Positions 30,155-38,621 of a stretch of DNA of 64,000 bases are shown here, one piece after another. Under the pieces are notes generated by a model, which was given only the letters and a program-made list of their open reading frames with translations, had not been told where the DNA came from and did no database searches. Positions within the stretch are counted from its first letter, which is position 1. Every line of letters begins with the position of its first letter. This DNA comes from Oscillatoria sp. FACHB-1407 (GTDB lineage Bacteria; Cyanobacteriota; Cyanobacteriia; Elainellales; Elainellaceae): NCBI RefSeq assembly GCF_014697545.1, contig NZ_JACJSA010000021.1, forward strand, positions 88,951 to 152,950, written 5' to 3'. Both the position numbers and the translations under genes were made by a program.

Positions 30155-30685
30155 CTATTGACTCTTTAATCGAGCTAACATGTCATCAAAGCGGGCTTGA
30201 GCCACAGCAACTGTTTCAGCCATGCCTGGATCAACGCCATTGGTTTCCGCAGCGGGTTTGTCTTTGTCCTCTCCCAACTGCTTCACCGTGCCGCGCAGTC
30301 GATGCGACAACATGATGGCTAACGCCCGATAAAAGCGGCAGCCAAACGCAATATCTTGTTTCAGCTTTTCGGCAAGCTGAGTTCGAGGAATCGAGAGCAC
30401 CAGGCAATTTTCCAAGGTTTGCACTGTTGCCGACGGAGGACGAGAATCGACGAATGACATCTCCCCGACAACCTCACCGCTCGACAATCGAGCGACCTCC
30501 CGTCCCGTCATCGCTGAAATTGAAACAACCAGAGTCCCTTCTAACAAGATATAGAGCGTGTCAACGGGTTTACCCTCGTGAATGAGGATCGTCCCCGCAG
30601 AAACATCCTGCTTACTACCAACCTGAATTAACCAATTAATATCCTCGTCATCCAACTCACTCAAAATGAACAGGACTTTCTTCAT
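30155..30685 (-). CDS. Cyclic nucleotide-binding domain protein (no HTH)
   Basis: ATG 30685 (MKKVLFILSELDDEDINWL) is chosen because AAGGAA lies just upstream and the domain begins there; a GTG/ATG-type start further up would add 30 unrelated residues. The cNMP-binding fold covers about 5-125: AGTILIHEGKPVDTLYILLE, GREVARLSSGEVVGEMSFVD (phosphate-binding cassette GEMSFVDSRPPSATV, with R and S/T at the ligand site) and LVLSIPRTQLAEKL. No helix-turn-helix follows; instead a short helical tail is present. So it is not a Crp/Fnr DNA-binding regulator but a stand-alone sensor module; partner unknown. Confidence 0.88.
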   Translation of the reverse strand: MKKVLFILSELDDEDINWLIQVGSKQDVSAGTILIHEGKPVDTLYILLEGTLVVSISAMTGREVARLSSGEVVGEMSFVDSRPPSATVQTLENCLVLSIPRTQLAEKLKQDIAFGCRFYRALAIMLSHRLRGTVKQLGEDKDKPAAETNGVDPGMAETVAVAQARFDDMLARLKSQ

Positions 30686-30947
30686 AAATAAATTCCTTAC
30701 GCAAAGTTGTGCTGGTAGACCCAAGTTTTGTCCATCCCTTAGCAACCCTGATTGCATTCGCTTCTGGTATGGCAACCGCCATCACTTACCAGAGGAATGC
30801 GACTGTCGAAAGCACCCGATGAGTAGTAAGCCTATCTTTTTATACCAACATTACCGAAGCACGTCATGATAATTCTTGGATAATCTCGGATCTTATCGTG
30901 ATGCCCCTGCTGCTTAATCCGGCTGTTGTTAGACCTGTCTCCATCCT

Positions 30948-33230
30948 ATGACTCTTTTTGACCAACATCGTCAACAACTTGTGGAAACAGAAGCACCGCT
31001 GGCAGCACGAATGCGTCCCCGGACTCTGGATGAGTTTATCGGACAAGACCACATTATTGGGCAGGGGCGGTTGTTGCGGCGAGCCATTCAAGCAGATCAG
31101 TTGTCGTCGCTGATCTTCTACGGTCCTCCGGGCACGGGCAAAACCACACTGGCACAAATCATTGCCAATACAACCCACGCCCACTTCATCTCAATCAATG
31201 CGGTTCTGGCAGGGGTGAAAGAGATCCGGGAGGCGATCGCCACTGCTCAAGAACAACGCGGCATGTATGGTCGGCGGACGATTTTGTTTGTCGATGAAGT
31301 GCATCGCTTCAACAAAGCCCAACAGGATGCCCTGTTGCCCTGGGTCGAAAATGGCACAGTGATCCTGATTGGAGCCACTACCGAAAATCCCTACTTTGAA
31401 GTCAACAAAGCCCTCGTCAGTCGATCGCGCCTGTTTCAACTCAAACCCCTAACAGACGCTGATTTAAATGACATTATTGACCAGGCTCTTAAAGAGAAAA
31501 GTCGCGGTTACGGACACCTCAACATTCAGGTTGATTCAGACGCTCGCGCTCACCTGATCAACGTGTCAAACGGCGATGCACGAGCCCTGCTAAATGCACT
31601 GGAACTGGCAGTCGAAACTACCCCTGCTGATGCCATGGGACTGGTTCACATCACCCTGGCGGTTGCTGAGGAATCGATTCAACAGCGGGCAGTGCTCTAC
31701 GACAAAGAAGGAGACGCCCATTTTGATACGATCAGTGCCTTTATTAAAAGCATCCGAGGATCAGACCCCGATGCTGCACTGTATTGGTTAGCCCGTATGG
31801 TGTATGCCGGAGAAGACCCCCGGTTTATTTTTCGGCGGTTGCTGATCCTGGCGAGTGAAGATGTGGGGTTAGCCGATCCGCAGGCGGTAGCGGTGGTGAA
31901 TGCCTGTGCTCAAGCCTTTGATCGGGTGGGAATGCCAGAGGGACGCTATCCCCTGGCGCAGGCGACGCTGTATCTGGCAACCACTCCCAAATCAAACAGC
32001 GTCATGGGCTTCTTTGATGCTTTAGCGGCGATCGAACGGGAACGCGAGGAAGACGTGCCGTTGCACTTGCGGGATGCCAATCGAGACAAAGACCTGGGAC
32101 ATGGCAAAGGTTATCTCTATCCCCACTCCTATCGAGAGCACTGGGTGGCTCAACAATATTTACCCGGCAGTTTGCAGGGGCAGGTGTTTTATCAACCGTC
32201 CGATCAGGGCTATGAGGCACAGATTCAGCAGTCAGTGGCGCAACGTCGGGAGGCACAGTTGGCGGCTCTGGTAGAAGGAGTTGGAGTGGCGTTGCCAGAA
32301 GTTCTGACGTTTAGCCCGACAAACTCGGCTCAAGACCGATGGTTGCAGCGTACGCTGAGTCAAATGGGCGATCGCCTGGGTGAGGTGCGCGATCGCCTGT
32401 TTGTGCTGGCAAACCCCCAACGGCATCACCTAATTTTGGATCTGAATGCTGGTAGTGGGTTACTCACCTGGGAAGCCACCCGTCGCACTCCCGAAGGTGG
32501 GGTCTATGCCTGTGTTCACAACCCAACGGATGCAGCGGCATTACAAGAACAGGCGATCGCACTACCAGAGTTGTCGCGTCCCGTAATCTTGCAATTAACC
32601 CTACGAGAGTTACCCACCTATCTAGCAAAAGCCTCATTAAAGTTCGATCGCATGGTGGGACGCAATGCCTTGTTTCATGAACCGGATCAAGGGACTGTGC
32701 TCCAAAACCTGATGACCGGGCTGCATTCTGATGGAGCCATCGTTTTGGCAGAAACGTTGCCTCGCTATACTCAGCGGTTGTATCAACTGATTGATGCTGC
32801 ATCACTGGGTACCCGGCTCTACAAACAACTGGTTGCAGCGGAAGAAGCAATTTATACCAGTAGCGATAATCCAGTTATGAACTGGGATGTCGAGGACTGG
32901 CGATCGCACCTCAAAGCCCTCGCTTTGCAAGCCACCGTTCAACTGGAGCAGACTCAAACCGAACTTCGCATTACTCCGACTCTGTTACAACGGTGGTTTA
33001 GTGTCGGACAAAAACGGCCCAGCTATTTAGATTACCTGGCAAAAACACTCACTGATACAGAATTAACTCAGGTTCGTGATCAGTTTATGCAACAGTTGCG
33101 GGATCAAGTCGTGCCATGGTCAGGGGCGATCGCCTTCATCCACATCACCGCTTCACATCACATCGGCTCGTCAAATCACGGCAGCTCTTTGCGCAAGGCA
33201 AAAGGCAGAGGGCAGAAAGCAGAGAATTGA
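30948..33230 (+). CDS. RarA/MgsA-type AAA+ ATPase fused to a methyltransferase-like domain
   Basis: Residues about 1-430 are a complete RarA (MgsA/WRNIP1) clamp-loader-type ATPase: Walker [11 protein letters not shown] (58-67), Walker [11 protein letters not shown], sensor-1 [10 protein letters not shown], and the C-terminal helical domain with [20 protein letters not shown] and [17 protein letters not shown]. RarA acts at stalled replication forks. The next ~300 residues resemble a Rossmann methyltransferase: [18 protein letters not shown] (about 494-511) followed by [10 protein letters not shown] and [13 protein letters not shown]. The last ~20 residues ([19 protein letters not shown]) run into a low-complexity AAGGCAGA-type stretch and are probably not conserved. 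Long RarA fusions of this size are known in cyanobacteria. Confidence 0.9.
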   Translation: MTLFDQHRQQLVETEAPLAARMRPRTLDEFIGQDHIIGQGRLLRRAIQADQLSSLIFYGPPGTGKTTLAQIIANTTHAHFISINAVLAGVKEIREAIATAQEQRGMYGRRTILFVDEVHRFNKAQQDALLPWVENGTVILIGATTENPYFEVNKALVSRSRLFQLKPLTDADLNDIIDQALKEKSRGYGHLNIQVDSDARAHLINVSNGDARALLNALELAVETTPADAMGLVHITLAVAEESIQQRAVLYDKEGDAHFDTISAFIKSIRGSDPDAALYWLARMVYAGEDPRFIFRRLLILASEDVGLADPQAVAVVNACAQAFDRVGMPEGRYPLAQATLYLATTPKSNSVMGFFDALAAIEREREEDVPLHLRDANRDKDLGHGKGYLYPHSYREHWVAQQYLPGSLQGQVFYQPSDQGYEAQIQQSVAQRREAQLAALVEGVGVALPEVLTFSPTNSAQDRWLQRTLSQMGDRLGEVRDRLFVLANPQRHHLILDLNAGSGLLTWEATRRTPEGGVYACVHNPTDAAALQEQAIALPELSRPVILQLTLRELPTYLAKASLKFDRMVGRNALFHEPDQGTVLQNLMTGLHSDGAIVLAETLPRYTQRLYQLIDAASLGTRLYKQLVAAEEAIYTSSDNPVMNWDVEDWRSHLKALALQATVQLEQTQTELRITPTLLQRWFSVGQKRPSYLDYLAKTLTDTELTQVRDQFMQQLRDQVVPWSGAIAFIHITASHHIGSSNHGSSLRKAKGRGQKAEN

Positions 33231-33739
33231 CGTTCTTTGCAGCCTCAGCACTCAGCACTTTGCTATGTCCGCATTCAGCAATACCCTCAATTTGTACTAC
33301 AGCCCATCTCATCCATCACGTCAGTAACTCAACCGAATGTGTTGCCCTGATTGTTACACAACTCATTTTGATCCAATCTTTCTTTTTGAACTTAATTCTT
33401 ATTGGCTTGTTTTAGTTCATATCAAAAACTTTTATTTCTTAAGATTGATTTTATAAATCAACTCTTTCATTGCTCAAATCCTTACCTGTTACTGCATTTA
33501 AGGTTCGGTAAACCTCACCTCAAGTTTGTTAGAAATACCAGCGATCCCGACTGATTACTTGTCAGGCTGAAGATCTACAAGTCACCTCCATCAACGGTTT
33601 CAGACGTCTCTCTATCGAAAGGGATAAGGATCGGTTATCCACAATTGTGTAATTCTTCAGCTAGATGAAGATTTGAAAAAGATCCTATAGAATCGTAGGA
33701 AATTTTTTACATTTCCTTTAATTTCCCCAGGAGGTTTTT
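33231..33739. other. Intergenic region
   Basis: 509 bp. The first part is low-complexity (AAAGGCAGAGGGCAGAAAGCAGAG type) and the rest AT-rich. The frames at 33076-33415 are not credible. AGGAGG precedes the glycosyltransferase ATG at 33740. No repeat family member was found. Confidence 0.5.
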
Positions 33740-34828
33740 ATGCGGATTGCCCAAGTTTCCCCTTTGTGGGAGCGTGTGCCTCCTCCGGCATACGGCGGCA
33801 CTGAACTGGTCGTTAGTTTGTTAACCGATGAACTGGTTCGGCGCGGTCATGATGTCACTCTGTTTGCCTCTGGTGACTCTATTACGCTTGCCAATTTAGA
33901 AGCGGTTTATCCTCGCGCTATGCGCCTTGATCCCAACGTCAAAGAACCTGCCATTTATGAGATGTTGCAGTTGAGTCAGGTGTTTGAGCGAGCGGATGAG
34001 TTTGACATTATTCACTCTCATATGGGTTGTGCGGCATTGCCCTATACTCGTTTAGTCAAAACGCCAACTGTGCATACAATGCATGGCATCTTTACACCCG
34101 ATAACGAAAAGATGTTTATGCACGCCAAAAACCAGCCCTATGTCAGTATTTCAGATTCACAGCGCGAACTAAGGTTAGGGTTAAATTACGTCGCAACGGT
34201 ATATAACGGCATAGATGTTGATAGTTATAAATTTCATGAAAAACCCCAAGAGCCGCCCTATTTAGCATTTTTGGGGCGGCTTTCACCTGAGAAGGGGGCA
34301 CATATTGCCATTGAAATTGCGAAACAATCAGGCTTTCAACTCAAAATGGCAGGCAAAGTCGATGTCGTCGATGTGGACTATTACGAGGAACAAATTAAGC
34401 CCCATATTGATGGTGAGCAAATTCAGTTTTTAGGAGAAGCAAACCACGCCAAAAAGAATGCATTGATGGGTGGAGCGATCGCCACACTTTTCCCAATCAC
34501 CTGGCGCGAACCATTTGGGTTGGTCATGGTAGAGTCAATGGCATCGGGAACCCCAGTGATTGCAATGGAACTGGGATCAACGCGAGAAGTTATTAACCAT
34601 GGTGAAACTGGATTTTTGTGTCACTCTGTCCATGAATGCGTTGAGGCAGTGAGCAAGATTTCTCAAATCAGTCGTTTGACATGTCGTCAACACATCGAGC
34701 GCAACTTTAGTGTGGCGCGTATGGTGGATGGCTATGAAGCGGTTTATCAACAACTGATCGAGAGCCGTTTTGCCAAAAATGGACACCTCCACAGCCCAGT
34801 CGGAGCTAAGCGCGATCGCCCCTTCTAA
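33740..34828 (+). CDS. Family 4 glycosyltransferase
   Basis: The 362-residue protein has the GT-B fold. The N-terminal half starts MRIAQVSPLWERVPPPAYGG with the GGTELVVSLLTDELVRRGHD acceptor-side motif. The C-terminal half carries AFLGRLSPEKGAHIAIEIA, LFPITWREPFGLVMVESMAS (the E-x7-E nucleotide-sugar motif of GT4) and GTPVIAMELGSTREVI. An AGGAGG lies 6 nt upstream. These enzymes transfer a sugar from a nucleotide donor; donor and acceptor are not readable. The next gene is a glycogen-debranching-type enzyme 450 bp on; the two may both serve carbohydrate metabolism, without proof. Confidence 0.92.
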   Translation: MRIAQVSPLWERVPPPAYGGTELVVSLLTDELVRRGHDVTLFASGDSITLANLEAVYPRAMRLDPNVKEPAIYEMLQLSQVFERADEFDIIHSHMGCAALPYTRLVKTPTVHTMHGIFTPDNEKMFMHAKNQPYVSISDSQRELRLGLNYVATVYNGIDVDSYKFHEKPQEPPYLAFLGRLSPEKGAHIAIEIAKQSGFQLKMAGKVDVVDVDYYEEQIKPHIDGEQIQFLGEANHAKKNALMGGAIATLFPITWREPFGLVMVESMASGTPVIAMELGSTREVINHGETGFLCHSVHECVEAVSKISQISRLTCRQHIERNFSVARMVDGYEAVYQQLIESRFAKNGHLHSPVGAKRDRPF

Positions 34829-35278
34829 AGCAGTCTTTACGACAGATCGTTGCCCCGAACCGATCTCCCCCAGTCCCCCTGATTGAGGCTACGGTGTCCA
34901 CACAGCTTTGCTTTGTCAATGAGACACTCAGTTACTCAATCTTGGGGGGTGTAGGGGGCTATAAAGCCTTGTGGGTACACAGTAGCTTAAAAGGGAAGAA
35001 TTTCGGAAACCTCTCTTGACTAGGGTTTGGGGATCGAACTGCGTCAGCCTGGTGGTATGACTCGTTGATGTGTATTCCGTGAGATCTCCCAAACCTTCTT
35101 CTAACAACTGACGGGGTGACTCAAAATTAAAAAATTATTTTCTTTCAAACCAATCACGAGCGTTTTTTTCGGTTTCTGCAAATCTACATTGAATATTTAA
35201 GATTTGAGCTCAACCTTTCGCTGGTAAACCGTTTAAAACAGTAATTGCCCTATAGCTGAGAATATCCTTTACTGAGCT
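34829..35278. other. Intergenic region with family E element
   Basis: It contains E copy 2 (34887-34988) and then about 290 bp of AT-rich DNA leading to the GH gene. No gene seen. Confidence 0.55.
34887..34988. mobile_element. Family E element, copy 2 (102 bp)
   Basis: Ends GGCTACGGTGTCCACAC and GGGTACACAGTAGCTT are inverted repeats and match the ends of the elements at 24414 and 45404. The middle has TCTTGGGGGGTGTAGGGGGC. It is the shortest of the three copies. Confidence 0.6.
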
Positions 35279-37600
35279 ATGCCCGATGTCATTGAGTTGG
35301 ACGGTAAGATTTTTGTCCCTGTGGAGCAACTCCCCTATCCGGAGTGGCCCTGTGTTGCCAGCGAAAGACCACAGCCCATTTTGACGCTAAAAGACGATGA
35401 TCTGTTTTTGATTACCGACACCTTAGGTAACATTGCAGGCTCTGTCGAGACTGGAACGAAAACAAGTTTGGGATTGTTTTGTCAGGATACGCGATTTCTC
35501 AGCCGACTAGAGCTACAAATCGAAGGGCGATCGCCCACACTTCTTAGCAGCAATGCGGACAAAGGGTTTGCCCTATCCGTGTTATGCGCGAATCCAACGA
35601 TTGAGAACCGCATTCCGGCAGAAACCGTTGGGATTCGCCGAGAAATCGTGCTGAATGGAGGCTTGTTTGAAGAGCTAACCATTACCAACTACAGCACTCG
35701 ACCCGTCACGTTTGAACTCAGTCTCAGCTTTGATGCTGATTTCATCGATCTGTTTGAGGTGCGCGGATTTCACCGTGAACATCGCGGGCGGTTGCTTCGA
35801 CCCGTGCCACCCCAGAGCAGCCATGCAACAAAAGAGCACCCGACTGAAGCAACGGAGTTTGATGGAGAAGCAGTTGCCACTGAACAGGACGGCACGCCCC
35901 AAAATCCAACCTGGATGGTTGAGCAAACTCCCTTACCAGAAGAATTAGTGATGGCATATCAGGGGTTAGATGGCTCTCTGATGGAGTCGCACATTCAGTT
36001 TCACCATTTGCAACCCAGTCACCTCAAAGGCACAACTGCCATTTGGCAATTGCAGCTTGACTCCCATGAAACCCAACAACTGGGTTATCGGTTGGTCATG
36101 ATGACCAACAACCGCATGACTTCTGCGGTCAGTGCGCCTGTAACGCTGATTCAAGCGAAAGCCGCAGAGTTGCTAGAGGAAAAAAACTGGTGTGAGCAGG
36201 TAACGCGCATCCAATCTGACAACAAAGCGTTTAATCAGGTGTTAGAGCGTGCCGAACAAGATCTCTATCTGTTGCGGCAGAGCTTTGGTAAACATAAGGT
36301 GCTGTCAGCAGGAGTTCCCTGGTTTTCAACACTGTTTGGACGGGACTCCATCATCTCTGCCTCTCAAACGTTGATGATTGATCCGGCGATCGCCCGTGAA
36401 ACATTAACCGTGTTAGCCCACTATCAAGGCAAAACCTTTGACGATTGGCGCGAGGAGGAACCCGGCAAGATTTTGCATGAGTTGCGCCTGGGTGAAATGG
36501 CACGCTGTCAGGAGGTGCCCCATACGCCCTATTACGGCACGGTGGATGCAACACCTCTGTGGCTCATGTTGTACGCCGAATATTACGCCTGGACGCACGA
36601 TCGCGAAACTCTCGATCGCCTGTGGAACAATGCCCTCGCGGCAATGGAGTGGATCGATCGCAACTGCGAGGAAACCGGATATCTCAGCTATAACCGCCGC
36701 TCTAGCCGGGGTCTGGTGAACCAGGGTTGGAAAGATTCGGGCGATTGCATTGTCGATCGCAATGGTGAATTAGCCACAGGGGCGATCGCCCTGTGTGAAG
36801 TGCAAGGGTATGTCTACGCTGCTAAAGTGCGGTTAAGTGAGATCGCCCGCATGAAGAAACGCCTCGACTTAGCCGATCGCTGGCAAGAAGAAGCGCATGA
36901 CCTGAAAGTGCGGTTTAACCGAGACTTTTGGCTACCTGACCAGGGTTATTGTGCATTAGCACTTGACGGAGAGGGCAAACCCGTAGACAGCATCACCTCC
37001 AATCCAGGGCACTGTCTGCATTTGGGCATTTTGTTACCAGAACACGCTCGCAGCGTCGCTGAACGACTACAAGCTCCTGATATGTTTAACGGATGGGGCA
37101 TTCGCACGCTCAGCAGTCTTTCCCCTGCTTACAACCCGATGGGCTATCACATCGGCTCGGTGTGGCCCCACGACAACGGGTTGATTGCGATGGGGTTGCG
37201 ATCGCTCGGTCTGGTGGATCAAGCTCTGGAGGTGTCTCAAGGCATCATCGACATGACCCTACAACAACCCTATCAGCGTCCTCCGGAGTTGTTCTGTGGA
37301 TATGAGCGAGTGGGAGACAACAGCCCCGTGCAATATCCAGTTGCTTGTACGCCTCAAGCCTGGGCGACGGGAACCATCTTTCAACTCTTGCAAATGATGG
37401 TGAATCTCGTTCCGGATGCGGCAAACAATTACCTGCGGATCATCGACCCGGCTCTGCCAGAATCACTGCATTGTTTGTCATTGCATAACCTGCGCATTGG
37501 TCAGACATTAATTGACCTGGAGTTTGAACGCTCAAATGGTACAACCGCCTGTCGCGTCACCAAAAAACGGGGCAACCTGCGAGTGGTGATTGAGGCGTGA
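35279..37600 (+). CDS. Amylo-alpha-1,6-glucosidase / glycogen debranching-type enzyme
   Basis: The 773-residue protein has an N-terminal beta-rich domain (about 30-310, GDE_N_bis type: LGLFCQDTRFLSRLELQIEG, TNYSTRPVTFELSLSFDADF) and a C-terminal (alpha/alpha)6 barrel (about 335-760). The barrel shows AGVPWFSTLFGRDSIISASQ, EEPGKILHELRLGEMA, WKDSGDCIVDRNGELATGAI and YHIGSVWPHDNGLIAMGLRS; the Asp/Glu residues in these stretches are candidates for catalysis. The family hydrolyses alpha-1,6 or related glucosidic links; the exact substrate (glycogen, sucrose-derived or trehalose-type) is not decidable. No signal peptide, so cytoplasmic. Confidence 0.9.
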   Translation: MPDVIELDGKIFVPVEQLPYPEWPCVASERPQPILTLKDDDLFLITDTLGNIAGSVETGTKTSLGLFCQDTRFLSRLELQIEGRSPTLLSSNADKGFALSVLCANPTIENRIPAETVGIRREIVLNGGLFEELTITNYSTRPVTFELSLSFDADFIDLFEVRGFHREHRGRLLRPVPPQSSHATKEHPTEATEFDGEAVATEQDGTPQNPTWMVEQTPLPEELVMAYQGLDGSLMESHIQFHHLQPSHLKGTTAIWQLQLDSHETQQLGYRLVMMTNNRMTSAVSAPVTLIQAKAAELLEEKNWCEQVTRIQSDNKAFNQVLERAEQDLYLLRQSFGKHKVLSAGVPWFSTLFGRDSIISASQTLMIDPAIARETLTVLAHYQGKTFDDWREEEPGKILHELRLGEMARCQEVPHTPYYGTVDATPLWLMLYAEYYAWTHDRETLDRLWNNALAAMEWIDRNCEETGYLSYNRRSSRGLVNQGWKDSGDCIVDRNGELATGAIALCEVQGYVYAAKVRLSEIARMKKRLDLADRWQEEAHDLKVRFNRDFWLPDQGYCALALDGEGKPVDSITSNPGHCLHLGILLPEHARSVAERLQAPDMFNGWGIRTLSSLSPAYNPMGYHIGSVWPHDNGLIAMGLRSLGLVDQALEVSQGIIDMTLQQPYQRPPELFCGYERVGDNSPVQYPVACTPQAWATGTIFQLLQMMVNLVPDAANNYLRIIDPALPESLHCLSLHNLRIGQTLIDLEFERSNGTTACRVTKKRGNLRVVIEA

Positions 37601-37616
37601 TTCAAAGGCAAACCTA

Positions 37617-37706
37617 TATAGCAACTGTCGCGACAGTTAATACAAGGGGGGACTGCCAGGGGTTCCACTCCTGCACCCCGCCCTAACCAAACCCTCGGTT
37701 GCTATA
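37617..37706. mobile_element. TATAGC-ended element, family C copy 2
   Basis: Ends TATAGCAAC and GTTGCTATA are exact inverse. The left end includes a second palindrome, AACTGTCGCGACAGTT. The interior carries the CAGGGGTTCCACTCCTG hairpin shared with families A and C. It starts 17 bp after the stop codon of the GH gene. Confidence 0.65.
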
Positions 37707-37810
37707 GATTTAATTTCCATTCCTGAGAAGCTCAAAAAATTTTGCCAAACTGTCCTGATAAAACGGGCGATCGCACGTACAAAGGAATGGTAGATGCACC
37801 CTGATTACAG

Positions 37811-37836
37811 CCTCCGGTTCACCCCGGAGGTTTTTT
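37811..37836 (+). terminator. Isolated rho-independent terminator
   Basis: CCTCCGG-6 nt-CCGGAGG followed by TTTTTT. It is 210 bp beyond the GH gene, with a mobile element in between, so it may end that transcript or belong to a small RNA starting in 37707-37810. Confidence 0.75.
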
Positions 37837-37854
37837 GTTGGCACCATCACCTTA

Positions 37855-37960
37855 TATAGCCCTCCGCATATGCATTAGGACATAAGGGGGTGTGGGGGCT
37901 GCACCCCAGCCAGGGGTTCCACCCCTGCACCCCGTCCTCACCTTAGTGAGTACTGCTATA
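37855..37960. mobile_element. TATAGC-ended element, family C copy 3
   Basis: Ends TATAGCCCTCCG and GTACTGCTATA; middle GGGGGTGTGGGGGCTGCACC and GGGGTTCCACCCCTGCACCC as in family A. It runs directly into the TATACC element. Confidence 0.6.
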
Positions 37961-38060
37961 CCAATTTGAATTGTGAAGGCGATGAATGCTTGTACAGGTT
38001 TGGCACTGCCAAATCCCTCCCCAACGCTGATTTGTCCATAAAACCTTTTAAATCGGTATA
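37957..38060. mobile_element. TATACC-ended element (family G)
   Basis: Ends TATACCAATTTGAA and TTTTAAATCGGTATA form imperfect inverted repeats. It shares the TATA of the preceding element. Only one copy is seen in this window, so confidence is limited. Confidence 0.4.
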
Positions 38061-38256
38061 AGAACGGGTGTTGCTGAATGTAGGTACGCTTCTTGACAAC
38101 GCCCCTGCGAAATTCATCCATTAGAGCAGCAACGCCTAAAAACGTAGCGATCGCACCAAAAAACTGTGTGCCTCTTATGAAGCACACAGATCTGGTTCAG
38201 TATTGGGTTATAGCCCGTCTTGGATAAATAACGCACAGATTACGAAACTTATCTTG

Positions 38257-38361
38257 TATAGCAACTGAAGGGTTGGTTCGGACGGGGTGCAGGGGCTAAA
38301 TCCCTGGTTGGGGGCTTCGCCCTCACACTCCCTTGTCTCAACTGTTTCAACAGTTACTACA
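38257..38361. mobile_element. TATAGC-ended element, family C copy 4
   Basis: Starts TATAGCAACTGAAGGGTTGG and ends CTGTTTCAACAGTTACTACA, with GGGGTGCAGGGGCTAAATCC and GGGGGCTTCGCCCTCACAC inside. It is in inverse orientation relative to copy 2. Confidence 0.55.
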
Positions 38362-38416
38362 GATGCTCTAGGAGCAATCATTGTAGAAGCGATCGCAATC
38401 TGCCGTATTTGAAATA

Positions 38417-38520
38417 TATAGCTTTGGTCAGAAAGCTTAGGACATAGCTAATGACTCAAGCCCTGATTCTGGGAAGCCTTCTGACTTGCCTTCGCCCCAT
38501 CACGTGTGGCTATGGCTATA
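38417..38520. repeat. Family B element, copy 3 (104 bp)
   Basis: TATAGCTTTGGTCAGAAAGC at the left and GTGGCTATGGCTATA at the right, with the AAGCTTAGGACATAG and CTCAAGCCCTGATTCTGG blocks. It is the best uninterrupted reference for copy B4 at 62265. Confidence 0.7.
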
Positions 38521-38621
38521 GAACATTTAGAGATAAGGCTTTTAGGGTCGGTGTAATCAAGGATTTAACCTCGATTACACCTTTCATCCGTTACCAGCAA
38601 CCTGTTAGGATGCAATCACCC

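Larger units (their letters stand above)
37601..38621. other. Repeat cluster between genes
   Basis: About 1 kb holding three TATAGC-ended elements (37617-37706, 37855-37960, 38257-38361), one TATACC-ended element (37957-38060), an isolated terminator (37811-37836) and family B copy 3 (38417-38520). No credible gene; frames at 37852-38187 and 38451-38759 lie in repeats. Confidence 0.7.
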
